A stretch of DNA of 36,776 bases from positions 1 to 36,776 of the IMG/VR virus record IMGVR_UViG_3300044951_000036, one strand, 5' to 3'. The notes below the pieces were generated by a model. It did not search any database and had not been told where the DNA came from. It saw only the letters and a program-made list of their open reading frames with translations. Numbering within the stretch: the first letter of the stretch is position 1; each line of letters begins with the position of its first letter. The position numbers and the translations under genes are program-made. This stretch comes from a virus. Of this stretch, positions 14,548 to 22,214 are shown in pieces.

Positions 14548-14566
14548 GAATTATTTGTGCTAAAGT
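14537..14566 (+). promoter_or_regulatory. Candidate rightward promoter for the single-strand binding protein
   Basis: ATGACA (14537-14542) and TAAAGT (14561-14566) are separated by 18 bases, and a TG two bases before the -10 makes it an extended -10. AGTGCAA at 14564-14570 repeats the half-site found at the recombinase promoter. The leader to ATG 14633 is about 60 bases. Confidence 0.5.
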
Positions 14567-14632
14567 GCAATTGCTTGTCCGCTTTGGTCAAGCTGAAAAC
14601 CTGAAAACGATCAACCAAAAGGAAACGATCAA

Positions 14633-15196
14633 ATGTCTACAAGAGTCACAACCGGCGAGGTGCGCACCTCTTATTTCTCAGGCTTGCAATCTCGTAAAAA
14701 TGAGATGAATGGCAAGGATGAGTTCTCCACTCAAATCCTGATTCCCAAGACCGACACAGAAACGCTGGCCGCGCTGAAGGCAGCAGCCAAAGAGGCACTG
14801 GTCGCCAAGTTCGGTGACAAAGTGCCAAAGAATGTCCGCAATCCGTTGCGTGATGGCGACACTGAAACCAAGACAGATGGCAGCCCATTAGGCAAAGAGT
14901 ACGCCGGCCACTTCTTTTGCAATGTCAAGAGCACCAGCAAGCCAGGGGCAATCGATGCCCACGGCAATGACCTGATTGGCGCTGACGATATTGTCAGTGG
15001 CGACTATGTGCGGGTATCGCTGAATGCCTATGCGTATAGCCAAGCCGGCAACAATGGCGTCTCGTTTGGCCTGAACAACATTTTGCTGCTCAAGAAGGGC
15101 CAGCCACTTGGTGGCGCCAAGCCAAGTGCCGCTGATGACTTTGGCATTGGCAAGTCGGCTGCACCAGCCGCTGCCGCTGAGTCCTCAGATTGGTGA
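14633..15196 (+). CDS. Single-stranded DNA-binding protein (DUF2815)
   Basis: The 187-residue product belongs to the DUF2815 family, T7 gp2.5-like OB-fold proteins that bind single-stranded DNA. Typical features are the start (MSTRVTTGEVRTSYFSGLQ), FSTQILIPKTD, NPLRDGD near residue 65, GHFFCNVKS, and VSGDYVRVSLNAYAYSQAGNNGVSFGLNNILLLKKG near residues 120-157. The Ala-rich linker ends in ESSDW, an acidic-aromatic tip like that which recruits partners in other phage and bacterial SSBs. AAAGGA lies upstream of ATG 14633. It is the only replication gene on the plus strand, and its last 12 bases overlap the repressor gene tail to tail. Confidence 0.88.
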   Translation: MSTRVTTGEVRTSYFSGLQSRKNEMNGKDEFSTQILIPKTDTETLAALKAAAKEALVAKFGDKVPKNVRNPLRDGDTETKTDGSPLGKEYAGHFFCNVKSTSKPGAIDAHGNDLIGADDIVSGDYVRVSLNAYAYSQAGNNGVSFGLNNILLLKKGQPLGGAKPSAADDFGIGKSAAPAAAAESSDW

Positions 15197-15379
15197 TTTC
15201 CGCTCAATCAGCTTGAGCAGCGCCTGCTCTAGTTGATTGACTGAGGCCCACAATGGCTTGACAGTACCGGACATCCAGCGGCTCACCTGTGGCTGCTGGA
15301 TGCCGGCCTCACGGCATAGGGCGTTCATCTTGATGCCATGCGCTCTGGCCTTTTCTCTAATGTCTTGTACTGATTGCAT
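15185..15379 (-). CDS. Cro/CI-type (XRE) transcription regulator
   Basis: This 64-residue protein is mostly one lambda-repressor-like HTH: REKARAHGIKMNALCREAGIQQPQVSRWMSG, with QPQVSRW as recognition helix. It is too short for a separate oligomerisation or cleavage domain, so it resembles Cro or a minimal repressor. It is transcribed away from the plus-strand gene cluster and shares a 110-bp intergenic region with it, which contains a palindromic site. It is the likely switch between the plus-strand block and other functions. Confidence 0.85.
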   Translation of the reverse strand: MQSVQDIREKARAHGIKMNALCREAGIQQPQVSRWMSGTVKPLWASVNQLEQALLKLIERKSPI

Positions 15380-15419
15380 GGGTGTATTTTAACTGCAACA
15401 GTCTTGTTTATTGACTACT

Positions 15420-15447
15420 TTGCAAATTTCTTAATTTGGCGTAAAAT
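15420..15447 (+). promoter_or_regulatory. Candidate promoter for the rightward small-gene cluster
   Basis: TTGCAA (15420-15425) and TAAAAT (15442-15447) are spaced by 16 bases and precede the first small gene by about 40 bases. An additional extended -10 (TGCTATATC) lies at 15467-15475, inside the palindrome. Either would be blocked by a protein bound there. Confidence 0.5.
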
Positions 15448-15456
15448 TCGTAACAC

Positions 15457-15472
15457 ATAGCAATCGTGCTAT
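15457..15472. promoter_or_regulatory. Candidate repressor operator (perfect inverted repeat)
   Basis: ATAGCA (15457-15462) and TGCTAT (15467-15472) are perfect inverted repeats around ATCG. The core AGCAATCGTGC recurs at 15502-15512, 43 bp away (about four helical turns), inside the first codons of the next gene. Size and place, between a repressor gene and the divergent cluster, fit an operator pair. Confidence 0.6.
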
Positions 15473-15489
15473 ATCTACAGGGGAAGAAC

Positions 15490-15594
15490 ATGAATAAATT
15501 GAGCAATCGTGCCGATGCGGCACTGGACTATCTGTTGTGCTTGGTGATTGGCTGCTGCTTGGCTGCGGCACTGGTCGCATGGTGGTCAGCATGA
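15490..15594 (+). CDS. Very small membrane protein
   Basis: A 34-residue frame begins MNKLSNRADAALDYLLC and continues as a hydrophobic helix (LLCLVIGCCLAAALVAWW), so a single membrane segment with a cytoplasmic N-terminus is likely. AGGGGAAG lies just before the ATG, a strong ribosome-binding site. Its TGA overlaps the next ATG (ATGA). Small membrane proteins in this position sometimes serve in superinfection exclusion or lysis control, but nothing here decides. Confidence 0.7.
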   Translation: MNKLSNRADAALDYLLCLVIGCCLAAALVAWWSA

Positions 15595-15752
15595 ACAAGA
15601 CGCCACCACCAGCGCTGAGCAAAATGCTTGGGGTCTATGTCCCCCTTGAATTGAAACCCTTTACTGGCCGACCTGGTGCAATGGATGCATTCAAGCTGCC
15701 GTCCTTGATTGGCAACTTGCCCGTTTACAGGAAGGACGCAGACAAGCTATGA
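15591..15752 (+). CDS. Small protein of unknown function
   Basis: This 53-residue product (MNKTPPPALSKMLGVYVPLE...) is proline-rich at the start and ends VYRKDADKL. It is joined to both neighbours by ATGA overlaps, which supports that it is translated. No recognisable motif. Confidence 0.65.
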   Translation: MNKTPPPALSKMLGVYVPLELKPFTGRPGAMDAFKLPSLIGNLPVYRKDADKL

Positions 15753-15934
15753 GTGAAGCACTTGAACCAGCATTGGTGGCCGCCATTGAATTGATGGACG
15801 ATCTGCTCAGCCCAGAAGCCTACGGCCACGCAATCCCCAAGGATGCCCACACTCGGGCCTTTGTGGTGCGTGCCATGTTGCGCCGTGAGTACACCCGCCG
15901 GATGCAAGATGCGCGGACTAAAGCCGATTTATAG
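15749..15934 (+). CDS. Small acidic helical protein
   Basis: The 61-residue product (MSEALEPALVAAIELMDDLL...) is a short helical protein with an acidic first half and a basic second half (RREYTRRMQDARTKADL). The ATGA overlap with the preceding gene fixes the start. It overlaps the next gene by 26 bases. No family is recognised. Confidence 0.65.
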   Translation: MSEALEPALVAAIELMDDLLSPEAYGHAIPKDAHTRAFVVRAMLRREYTRRMQDARTKADL

Positions 15935-16289
15935 AGCCGCCATCGTCCGGCTCTTGAGCATTGGCCCGTTGAGTGTGGCCGAGATAGCTGTGCGGCTGCC
16001 CTGCGCCTTGACCACGGCATACGACAATGTGCGTGAGCTACGCAAGGCAGGGGTGGTGCGGGTGCATGGGTATGAGAAATCCGGCAACATGACCACCGCC
16101 CTGATGACTCTGGGCAGTGAACGGGATGCAGGAAAGCCTCAGTCGTTTACGGCAGCGGAGCGCATGCGCAAAAAGCGCCACAAGATGAGCGCTGACGATA
16201 AGGACTTTTTAAATGCACGCCGCCGTCAGAGGAATCGAAAGATCAAGATCGACCCACTGACGGCGGCGTTTTTTGGGGGGATGAGATGA
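15909..16289 (+). CDS. Winged-helix DNA-binding protein
   Basis: From ATG 15909 the product is 126 residues. Its first 70 residues read as a winged helix: YRAAIVRLLSIGPLSVAEIAVRL, then TTAYDNVRELRKAGVVRVHGYEKS, and a strand ending in ALMTLG. The rest is very basic (AERMRKKRHKM, ARRRQRNRKIKI). Similar small regulators sit in the early regions of many betaproteobacterial phages. Frames opening from 15843 overlap the previous gene and are less likely. Confidence 0.75.
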   Translation: MRGLKPIYRAAIVRLLSIGPLSVAEIAVRLPCALTTAYDNVRELRKAGVVRVHGYEKSGNMTTALMTLGSERDAGKPQSFTAAERMRKKRHKMSADDKDFLNARRRQRNRKIKIDPLTAAFFGGMR

Positions 16290-16453
16290 AAGAAATTAAA
16301 ATTACACGGCAAGACTTTGATTCAATTGACCTAAAGATTTCGCGTGACTTGCTTAAATCCGATGATGTTGACTTTGTCATCTTCTTGCAAGACGCGATTG
16401 CTGCGCTTCAATCTCAATTGATGTCCATTGACATGGACGAATCAATTTCCTAA
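16286..16453 (+). CDS. Small acidic protein, last gene of the rightward cluster
   Basis: A 55-residue frame from ATG 16286 (ATGA overlap with the winged-helix gene) gives MKEIKITRQDFDSIDLKISRD..., strongly acidic at the end (SIDMDESIS). It ends at TAA 16453, overlapping by 12 bases the 3' end of the convergent gene that stops at 16442. No motif is recognised. Confidence 0.7.
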   Translation: MKEIKITRQDFDSIDLKISRDLLKSDDVDFVIFLQDAIAALQSQLMSIDMDESIS

Positions 16454-17911
16454 TAAGCCAAGATTTCTTTGCTGCTCAAGGTACTTGTAGTAGTTGTCAA
16501 TCATCTGTTGATCGACCATTGTTGATATGCCTTCTTTACGCTTTTCCAAAGCACCAAGTGCCATGTTTCGGACATCGCCTTTTTTCTTTGAGAATTGATT
16601 CATCAACGATGACATCAGACCAGGCTTCAAGACTTCAATTGGAACGCTTTGTCCAAGTGTCCCAAGATATTGAGCCGTGAAGTCTGTGTTGTACGATGGG
16701 TTTGACGATGGCCTCAAGTGCATACCGAGAGGGTCGGTCATCAGAACGGTGTTGCCGACATATCCCTTTGGCACACCAGCAAGGGCAGGGTCAGTTAATG
16801 CAGCAGATAAGTCTTCTGCATTGAATCCAAGCAATTCCTGATTGCCCTTGGTAGTCAAGCGATCTACCATTGCTTTGCGCAATTCTCCAGCAGTGCCCTT
16901 TATGCCCTCACCGGTCATCAATTGGATGCGGCCTTCTTCTGAGGTCAGCCCAGCAAAGTTTTCAAATGGCGTTGTGATTTTTCTTTTTTCTCCAGAGCCT
17001 TTTGCAATTTTAAAATTGCGGATGGATTCGTCAAGGTTGCCAACTTGTTTTTTGGACAGTTGCCGCATGTCAAGAAGTTGCAGCAAACCTTGAGCCGGCA
17101 TCACACTGAAGTTTTCTGATCCAGCGCCCATCGTAATTGGGAGATGAAGAATTTCTCCAGTGCCGCCAGCCATGATATTTTCTTGACGCGCAATTTTGTC
17201 ACGATCCCTGATTCGTTTGGCAATGGAAAGACCAGAAGCCCCGCCAATTCCTTGCTGCATATGGGCCAAGTCACGGGCGTAATCTTGGCCTCCATGAGTA
17301 ATGATTGGAGACGGAAATGTTTCTCCTGATACGCCGGAAATTTTGTAGTTCCTGCTTGTGCTATCCCACGGCATAACCATAAGGTTAGCGCCCTGATAGT
17401 CTTCCAACTTTACTGGCGTTTTTGGCGCCAGACCACCCATAAAATCTCGGTCGTACCGAGTACCAACTTCGGGATTTGGTTTTAATGGAGTGCTTGGCAA
17501 ATAGACATTTGACCGGCTGCCCTGAGCCATACCCTGCAACAACTCAGCCGGCAAGCCGCCGCGCTGCATGATTTGTGGGACAACCCTTTCAGCCACACGC
17601 TCACCAGCGCGGCCAAGAGCCATTGCTGGAGCTTGAAACACCTTTGCCAATGGAGCAACACCCAAGGCCGTGCCGGTAGCAAAGGCCGGTCTAGCGGTCT
17701 GCATGATCGACTCGTATTGAGGATTCAGAACACTAAACCCCATCTGGTCAGGCGCAGTGCCAAGCAGGCCAGAGACGGCAGCATAGGTGCGCGGGTCAGG
17801 CAAGGTGTTGACATCACGCTGCGCGGCCAAGGCTCTGGCCTTCGCCCCCTGGCGCTGGATGTTCGGGTTGCCAAAGAATGGCATCAAGTCCTCTTCATAA
17901 AGCAGGGCCAT
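16442..17911 (-). CDS. Large virion-associated protein, probable internal/ejection protein
   Basis: This 489-residue protein is the last gene of the late operon and ends tail to tail with the rightward cluster. I recognise no catalytic domain. Its start (MPFFGNPNIQRQGAKARALAAQRDVNTLPDP) and its place after two other large Ala/Gly-rich proteins suit a protein packed in the capsid and injected with the DNA. The central part has a mixed alpha/beta composition unlike the low-complexity neighbours and could be enzymatic. Confidence 0.65.
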   Translation of the reverse strand: MALLYEEDLMPFFGNPNIQRQGAKARALAAQRDVNTLPDPRTYAAVSGLLGTAPDQMGFSVLNPQYESIMQTARPAFATGTALGVAPLAKVFQAPAMALGRAGERVAERVVPQIMQRGGLPAELLQGMAQGSRSNVYLPSTPLKPNPEVGTRYDRDFMGGLAPKTPVKLEDYQGANLMVMPWDSTSRNYKISGVSGETFPSPIITHGGQDYARDLAHMQQGIGGASGLSIAKRIRDRDKIARQENIMAGGTGEILHLPITMGAGSENFSVMPAQGLLQLLDMRQLSKKQVGNLDESIRNFKIAKGSGEKRKITTPFENFAGLTSEEGRIQLMTGEGIKGTAGELRKAMVDRLTTKGNQELLGFNAEDLSAALTDPALAGVPKGYVGNTVLMTDPLGMHLRPSSNPSYNTDFTAQYLGTLGQSVPIEVLKPGLMSSLMNQFSKKKGDVRNMALGALEKRKEGISTMVDQQMIDNYYKYLEQQRNLGLLGN

Positions 17912-17914
17912 AAG

Positions 17915-19765
17915 TTACTCCGGTGTCGCGCCGATTATTGATCCGTAGCCAAGTTGCTCGGCCTTGTTGCGCAGCGACTTGGCAAAAGGCTCGACCTTCA
18001 TCATGTTGGCCTTGCTCATCATTGATGCGGCCAGTTGAGGATCAAGCATAGCCTCCACCAACAGACGCTGCACCTGCTGGTCAGGCAGCTTGTACAACCA
18101 ATCCAATGGTCGGGTCATGGTGCGCAGTGTGGTGTTATCTGCCATAGACTCGCTGAAAACTCGGCCAATCAGGTTGCCCATGCTCAGGTTTTGGAAGGTG
18201 TTTGAGCCTGGTGCGCGAACACCTGGCGCTGTTGACGCTTGGCCTCGATTGATCTCGTTGATGATGTTGTCAATCTTTCTCTGTGCAGCCGGTGACAGAT
18301 CAGTGCCGATCTCTTCGCTCTTGGCAGCCAGTTGCCGGCGCAGTGCAGCCGCCGCCAGCACCGGCTCACCCGTCATTATGTTGGGCTGGCCTGTGGTCAC
18401 TCTGCTTTGAATGGCTTGCAGCAATTCCATTTGGTCAATCGGTTTTGATGACTTAGCAAACTGCTGCATGTACTTGTTAAACCCTGGCGCACTGGATTCA
18501 ATCGTTCTATCAATGACGGGCAGCAATTCGGCCAATTGCCCACGGGCCAAACGCAAGTTTGCCAAGTCGCCGGACAGCTTGCCGGCCATAGCATCGGTGA
18601 TGTCCTTGCGCACGCCGTACAGCGCCATCGGGTTGATGGTGTTTGTCTCAGGGTCTACGCGCTTGACCAGCAGGTCGGTCACATACTTCATGGCCTGATC
18701 GACTGTCTGCCGCTGGGTTGCCGGATTGCTGGTGATGCCAAGAATCGCTGCGGCAACCGGCTCCACCGATACGGGTGGCGCATTCAAAAATGCTTGCTCA
18801 CGCATTGGTGCTGTGATGCTAGACCGCTTGGCTTGGGCATAAGGGATAGAGCCAGGTCGGCCAGCAGTACGCTGGAATGCGTCCATCAATGCCTGCTGGT
18901 TGGCAGACAGTCTTGCGCCAAACAGGTTGGACGGGTCAAATGTCGCAGACCGCAATGGCCCCTCAAGGCCGGCCAGCCCAGGATCACGCGCACCAGCGGC
19001 AGTGGTCAGTTGCACACCTGGCACTGTTGGCCTTGCGGCCTGCAAGTTGGCAATGGCTCGTTCCGGATCAGTTGCGACATTGCGCAGCACATTGCCGACC
19101 ATCACCTCGCGGCCTTGCTGGGTGAAGGGCTGGACAATTGCCCTTGGCGCGGCCAAGGCACGCTGAGTAGTGGACAGGCTTGGGCCACCAGGCGCGGCCA
19201 TGCCGGCCAGCATAGCCCCGCCAAGCTGGAGGGAAGGAGGTGCGCCACCCTCGCGCAACATTCCGCCAGCAGTGGATGCAGCCAAGGCCGCCGCCGTCTG
19301 AGCCTGTGGGCTTTGGGCAAAGAATTGCGCGACATTGCGCCCCATCTCCGGCAGCATGGGCGCAACTTGTCCAGCGACTTTTGCCACACCAGCCGTGCCG
19401 TAACCAGCGCCAGCAATGTCTTGGACTACGCGCTCTTGCGCTGTCCTTGGCTCTGGGAAACCCATGCGGCTAAGGTTGGTTTGTGTGGCCTGAGTCATGG
19501 TCGGCACATTTGTGCCAGCAGCCAAGTTAAAGAAGTTCACCAAAGGGTCAACAGCCATCGGCAGCAGTCCACCAGCAGTCATGGCCGCTTGCGCTATCGG
19601 GCGCACAGCCAAGCCAGCTTCGCGGCCAATGTCTAGGCGTGGTGACAATACCGGCGCTGGTGCTGCCTGTGAATTGATGTAGGCAATCAGCTTGCCTACC
19701 GACTCAACATCGCCAGCAGCATTAGCCTTACGCAGTGCGTCATAGACTTCATTCATGTCGGCCAT
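17915..19765 (-). CDS. Large Ala-rich probable ejection protein
   Basis: The 616-residue product is rich in alanine and glutamine, with long predicted helices, and has a hydrophobic Gly/Ala region around residues 50-185 (GLAVRPIAQAAMTAGGLLP, TAAALAASTAGG) that could insert in or cross a membrane. This is the profile of podovirus internal proteins that extend the tail through the cell envelope. ATG 19765 follows the preceding TAA directly. No lytic transglycosylase motif is visible. Confidence 0.7.
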   Translation of the reverse strand: MADMNEVYDALRKANAAGDVESVGKLIAYINSQAAPAPVLSPRLDIGREAGLAVRPIAQAAMTAGGLLPMAVDPLVNFFNLAAGTNVPTMTQATQTNLSRMGFPEPRTAQERVVQDIAGAGYGTAGVAKVAGQVAPMLPEMGRNVAQFFAQSPQAQTAAALAASTAGGMLREGGAPPSLQLGGAMLAGMAAPGGPSLSTTQRALAAPRAIVQPFTQQGREVMVGNVLRNVATDPERAIANLQAARPTVPGVQLTTAAGARDPGLAGLEGPLRSATFDPSNLFGARLSANQQALMDAFQRTAGRPGSIPYAQAKRSSITAPMREQAFLNAPPVSVEPVAAAILGITSNPATQRQTVDQAMKYVTDLLVKRVDPETNTINPMALYGVRKDITDAMAGKLSGDLANLRLARGQLAELLPVIDRTIESSAPGFNKYMQQFAKSSKPIDQMELLQAIQSRVTTGQPNIMTGEPVLAAAALRRQLAAKSEEIGTDLSPAAQRKIDNIINEINRGQASTAPGVRAPGSNTFQNLSMGNLIGRVFSESMADNTTLRTMTRPLDWLYKLPDQQVQRLLVEAMLDPQLAASMMSKANMMKVEPFAKSLRNKAEQLGYGSIIGATPE

Positions 19766-21238
19766 TTAGCGACTCCGGTTGTAATTGTCAATGATGCTCT
19801 GAATGTCAGTTGGGCGCAATTGACCTGCTTCTGGCTGTATGCCAGCCGTTGATGCGCCTGGAATTTTTCGCTTGTAAGTTGATGTAAGGTTTTCTTCGGC
19901 CCGTGCAGCCATGTCCTCAAGCACCTTGACCTGCTCCGTCATTGCGGCGCGTGAAGTAAAGACACCAGAGAATGATGCTGGGTTAGTAAGTTGCTGCTCA
20001 ATGATCCCCATATCTGGGCCGGTCAATGCGCCAAGCTCGTACAAGTCTTTAACACCCATTAACAGAGACTGATATTTGCCGCGCATTCTCGCAGTGTCTG
20101 ACCCTGTTGGTAATGGAATACTTGCACCAAAAGGCAGTGGCACTTGGCTTGGGAATACCATCTTGTCAGATGCAAGCTCTGTTTTGTATGCAGAGATGTT
20201 GCCCTTCAAATTGTTGAGCTTTTTGGCCGCCTCAGAAAAAGCTGCTGGGGCTTCTTTACCTGGCATCAATTGCTGGCCACCAGCGCCCATAACCGGCATA
20301 GCAGCACCACCTGGAACCTTTGGCACATACATCAGACCATCTGGCCCTTCTTTAATGTCAAAGGCATTGCGATTAAATTCAGCCTCCCGCAAGCCTAAAC
20401 CGCGTTGGGCAATACCTAAATTGCCACGATTTACAGCTAGGTTGCCTTGGGCAACAAGATTAGACGCCACCTCCCCTGGAGTCATTGACATAGCGTAAGA
20501 CTCGCCACCTTTAAGTGCAGACTTGTTGATGGCGACTGTGCGGCCACCAAGGCTCTGCAACACCACTTCGCGCTTAGGCCCAAATCCAGGCAGGGTTTGC
20601 AATGCGCCGGACTTCATTTGCTGCACCAGCACTGGCTTGCCAGTGGCGTCAGTCACCTCAAATGGCTGACCCGTCACTTCAGGGCGCGGGTTGAGTTTTT
20701 CTGCAATTTGTTGAAAGCGCTGTGCATCCTCAGACTTGCCTTGAGCTGCATAAATGTCTGCAATTGCCAAGTATTGATTGGCTTTTGTTTCATTCGCTGT
20801 TGGCTGTGGCATTGAGTCCATCAATTCAGCACGCTGGTTAGTCGGGCCAAGCGGCATGCCTGGTGCAGCCAATGCGGCCTGTGCCGTGTTCAATGGCTGT
20901 GGCGCAGTGGTCATCACATCTGCAATTTGCTTTCTTAATGCTTCTGCCCGTTTTGCCTCCTCCAGCTTTTGAGTAAGCAGCATGTCTTGCAGCGACCCAG
21001 CACGGGCCTGTTGGTAGCCCTGCTGACCCGCTTGCAGTGCCGACCCAAGGGCTTGCCCCAAGCCGATGCGCTGCGGACTGCGGCCACCGGCTTGCAGCAA
21101 TGCAGCCGCCGCTGACAGCGCCGCATTGCGACCCATCAGCTTGCGCTGGTCTTCGGTAAGCAGCGCATCAAGCCCTGATGGCGTGCCGCCACCGCCAAAT
21201 ATGCTGCCGATGTTTGAGTAGTCGAATTGGGTTGCCAT
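19766..21238 (-). CDS. Gln/Ala-rich probable ejection protein
   Basis: This 490-residue protein has an N-terminal Ala/Gln/Gly-rich helical region (LSAAAALLQAGGRSPQRIGLGQALG, residues 38-65), a middle that is Met/Pro-rich and a C-terminal coiled-coil-like part (about 330-465). The composition and place between two similar large genes suggest an internal virion protein. No enzyme motif is seen. Confidence 0.7.
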   Translation of the reverse strand: MATQFDYSNIGSIFGGGGTPSGLDALLTEDQRKLMGRNAALSAAAALLQAGGRSPQRIGLGQALGSALQAGQQGYQQARAGSLQDMLLTQKLEEAKRAEALRKQIADVMTTAPQPLNTAQAALAAPGMPLGPTNQRAELMDSMPQPTANETKANQYLAIADIYAAQGKSEDAQRFQQIAEKLNPRPEVTGQPFEVTDATGKPVLVQQMKSGALQTLPGFGPKREVVLQSLGGRTVAINKSALKGGESYAMSMTPGEVASNLVAQGNLAVNRGNLGIAQRGLGLREAEFNRNAFDIKEGPDGLMYVPKVPGGAAMPVMGAGGQQLMPGKEAPAAFSEAAKKLNNLKGNISAYKTELASDKMVFPSQVPLPFGASIPLPTGSDTARMRGKYQSLLMGVKDLYELGALTGPDMGIIEQQLTNPASFSGVFTSRAAMTEQVKVLEDMAARAEENLTSTYKRKIPGASTAGIQPEAGQLRPTDIQSIIDNYNRSR

Positions 21239-21247
21239 TTTTATTCC

Positions 21248-22204
21248 TTAAAACAGACTGAGCAATGCGCCAAGTCCTGCACCTGCGCCGCTGCTGAGTG
21301 CGCCGCCCGTAAGCCCCGCCAATTGAGAGCCGGCCAAAGCACCACCCAAAGCGCCAGCGCCTAAGTTTTGGCTGTATGGCGTTGATACAGTGCCGCCCAA
21401 GTTGGCAGGCTGCGCACTGAGTGCCGACTGAGCAATCCCCAGGCGCTGAAGATCAACATTGCGCAGTGCATCAAGCTGCTGCTGCTCAAAGGCTTGACGC
21501 GCACCGCCAGCACCCATCGCAGCCTGTGCGCCGCTAAGGCGCAGGGCTTGCTGCTGTGCGCCAAGGTTGCCCAATTGGCCACCCGCCGCCAGCCTAAACT
21601 GAGCACCCTGCAAGCCCGTTGCTTGATTTTGTGCAGCCGCCGCCTGTTGCCGTGCCAAGTCAGCCGCCTGCAATTGCACAGCCTGATTGAATGCCGACTC
21701 GTTAAGCTGAGTGCCAAGAGTGCCGGCCTGCTTGGCAAACGCTTGGTTGGTCAAAGCCTCTGCAACACCTTGGCGCGAACCACCGAATGCACGGGCTTGC
21801 ATGGCACGCTCACCCGTCTGCCCGATAGCCATGCGTCTTGAAGACTCCAAGTCCTCCAGAGCATTCTGGCGCACCAAGCTGGTGTACGGATTCATGTAGC
21901 TGCCAATTGAGCCAGGGCCACTCATGCCCAGGTTGGCTTGAGCCGCCTGCAACTCGGCAGGCTGGTATGTGCCGCTGAGTGCGGCCATTTGGGCAGCGTA
22001 GTCGGTGCTACTGATGCCTGGGCCACCCAAGCCGGTATTGACAAGCTGCTCCTCACCAGCCGTATACAGCGGGTTGTAGCCTGCAAACTGCTGGACGGGC
22101 AATGCGCCGGCCACGCCTTGAGCCTGCGCCACATTTGAAAGGAATGCCCGTTTGATGTCTGGATCGATTGAGGTCGATGAAGTTGTGCTGCCGCCTTTTG
22201 ACAT
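21248..22204 (-). CDS. Gly/Ala/Gln-rich virion protein
   Basis: The 318-residue product starts MSKGGSTTSSTSIDPDIKRAF and contains YMNPYTSLVRQNALEDLESSR, ARAFGGSRQGVAEAL and long Gln/Ala runs, ending in a Gly/Ala-rich hydrophobic tail (GALGGALAGSQLAGL). This pattern is common in podoviruses from aquatic samples and is usually placed among internal or DNA-ejection proteins. Function is inferred from context. Confidence 0.7.
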   Translation of the reverse strand: MSKGGSTTSSTSIDPDIKRAFLSNVAQAQGVAGALPVQQFAGYNPLYTAGEEQLVNTGLGGPGISSTDYAAQMAALSGTYQPAELQAAQANLGMSGPGSIGSYMNPYTSLVRQNALEDLESSRRMAIGQTGERAMQARAFGGSRQGVAEALTNQAFAKQAGTLGTQLNESAFNQAVQLQAADLARQQAAAAQNQATGLQGAQFRLAAGGQLGNLGAQQQALRLSGAQAAMGAGGARQAFEQQQLDALRNVDLQRLGIAQSALSAQPANLGGTVSTPYSQNLGAGALGGALAGSQLAGLTGGALSSGAGAGLGALLSLF

Positions 22205-22214
22205 TTTTAGCCCC

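Noticed and set aside
18536-19636. A 366-residue open frame on the plus strand.
   Set aside because: It lies opposite the well-supported 616-residue virion gene in a GC-rich, Ala-rich region that often leaves open antisense frames. No ribosome-binding site, family resemblance or plausible neighbour.
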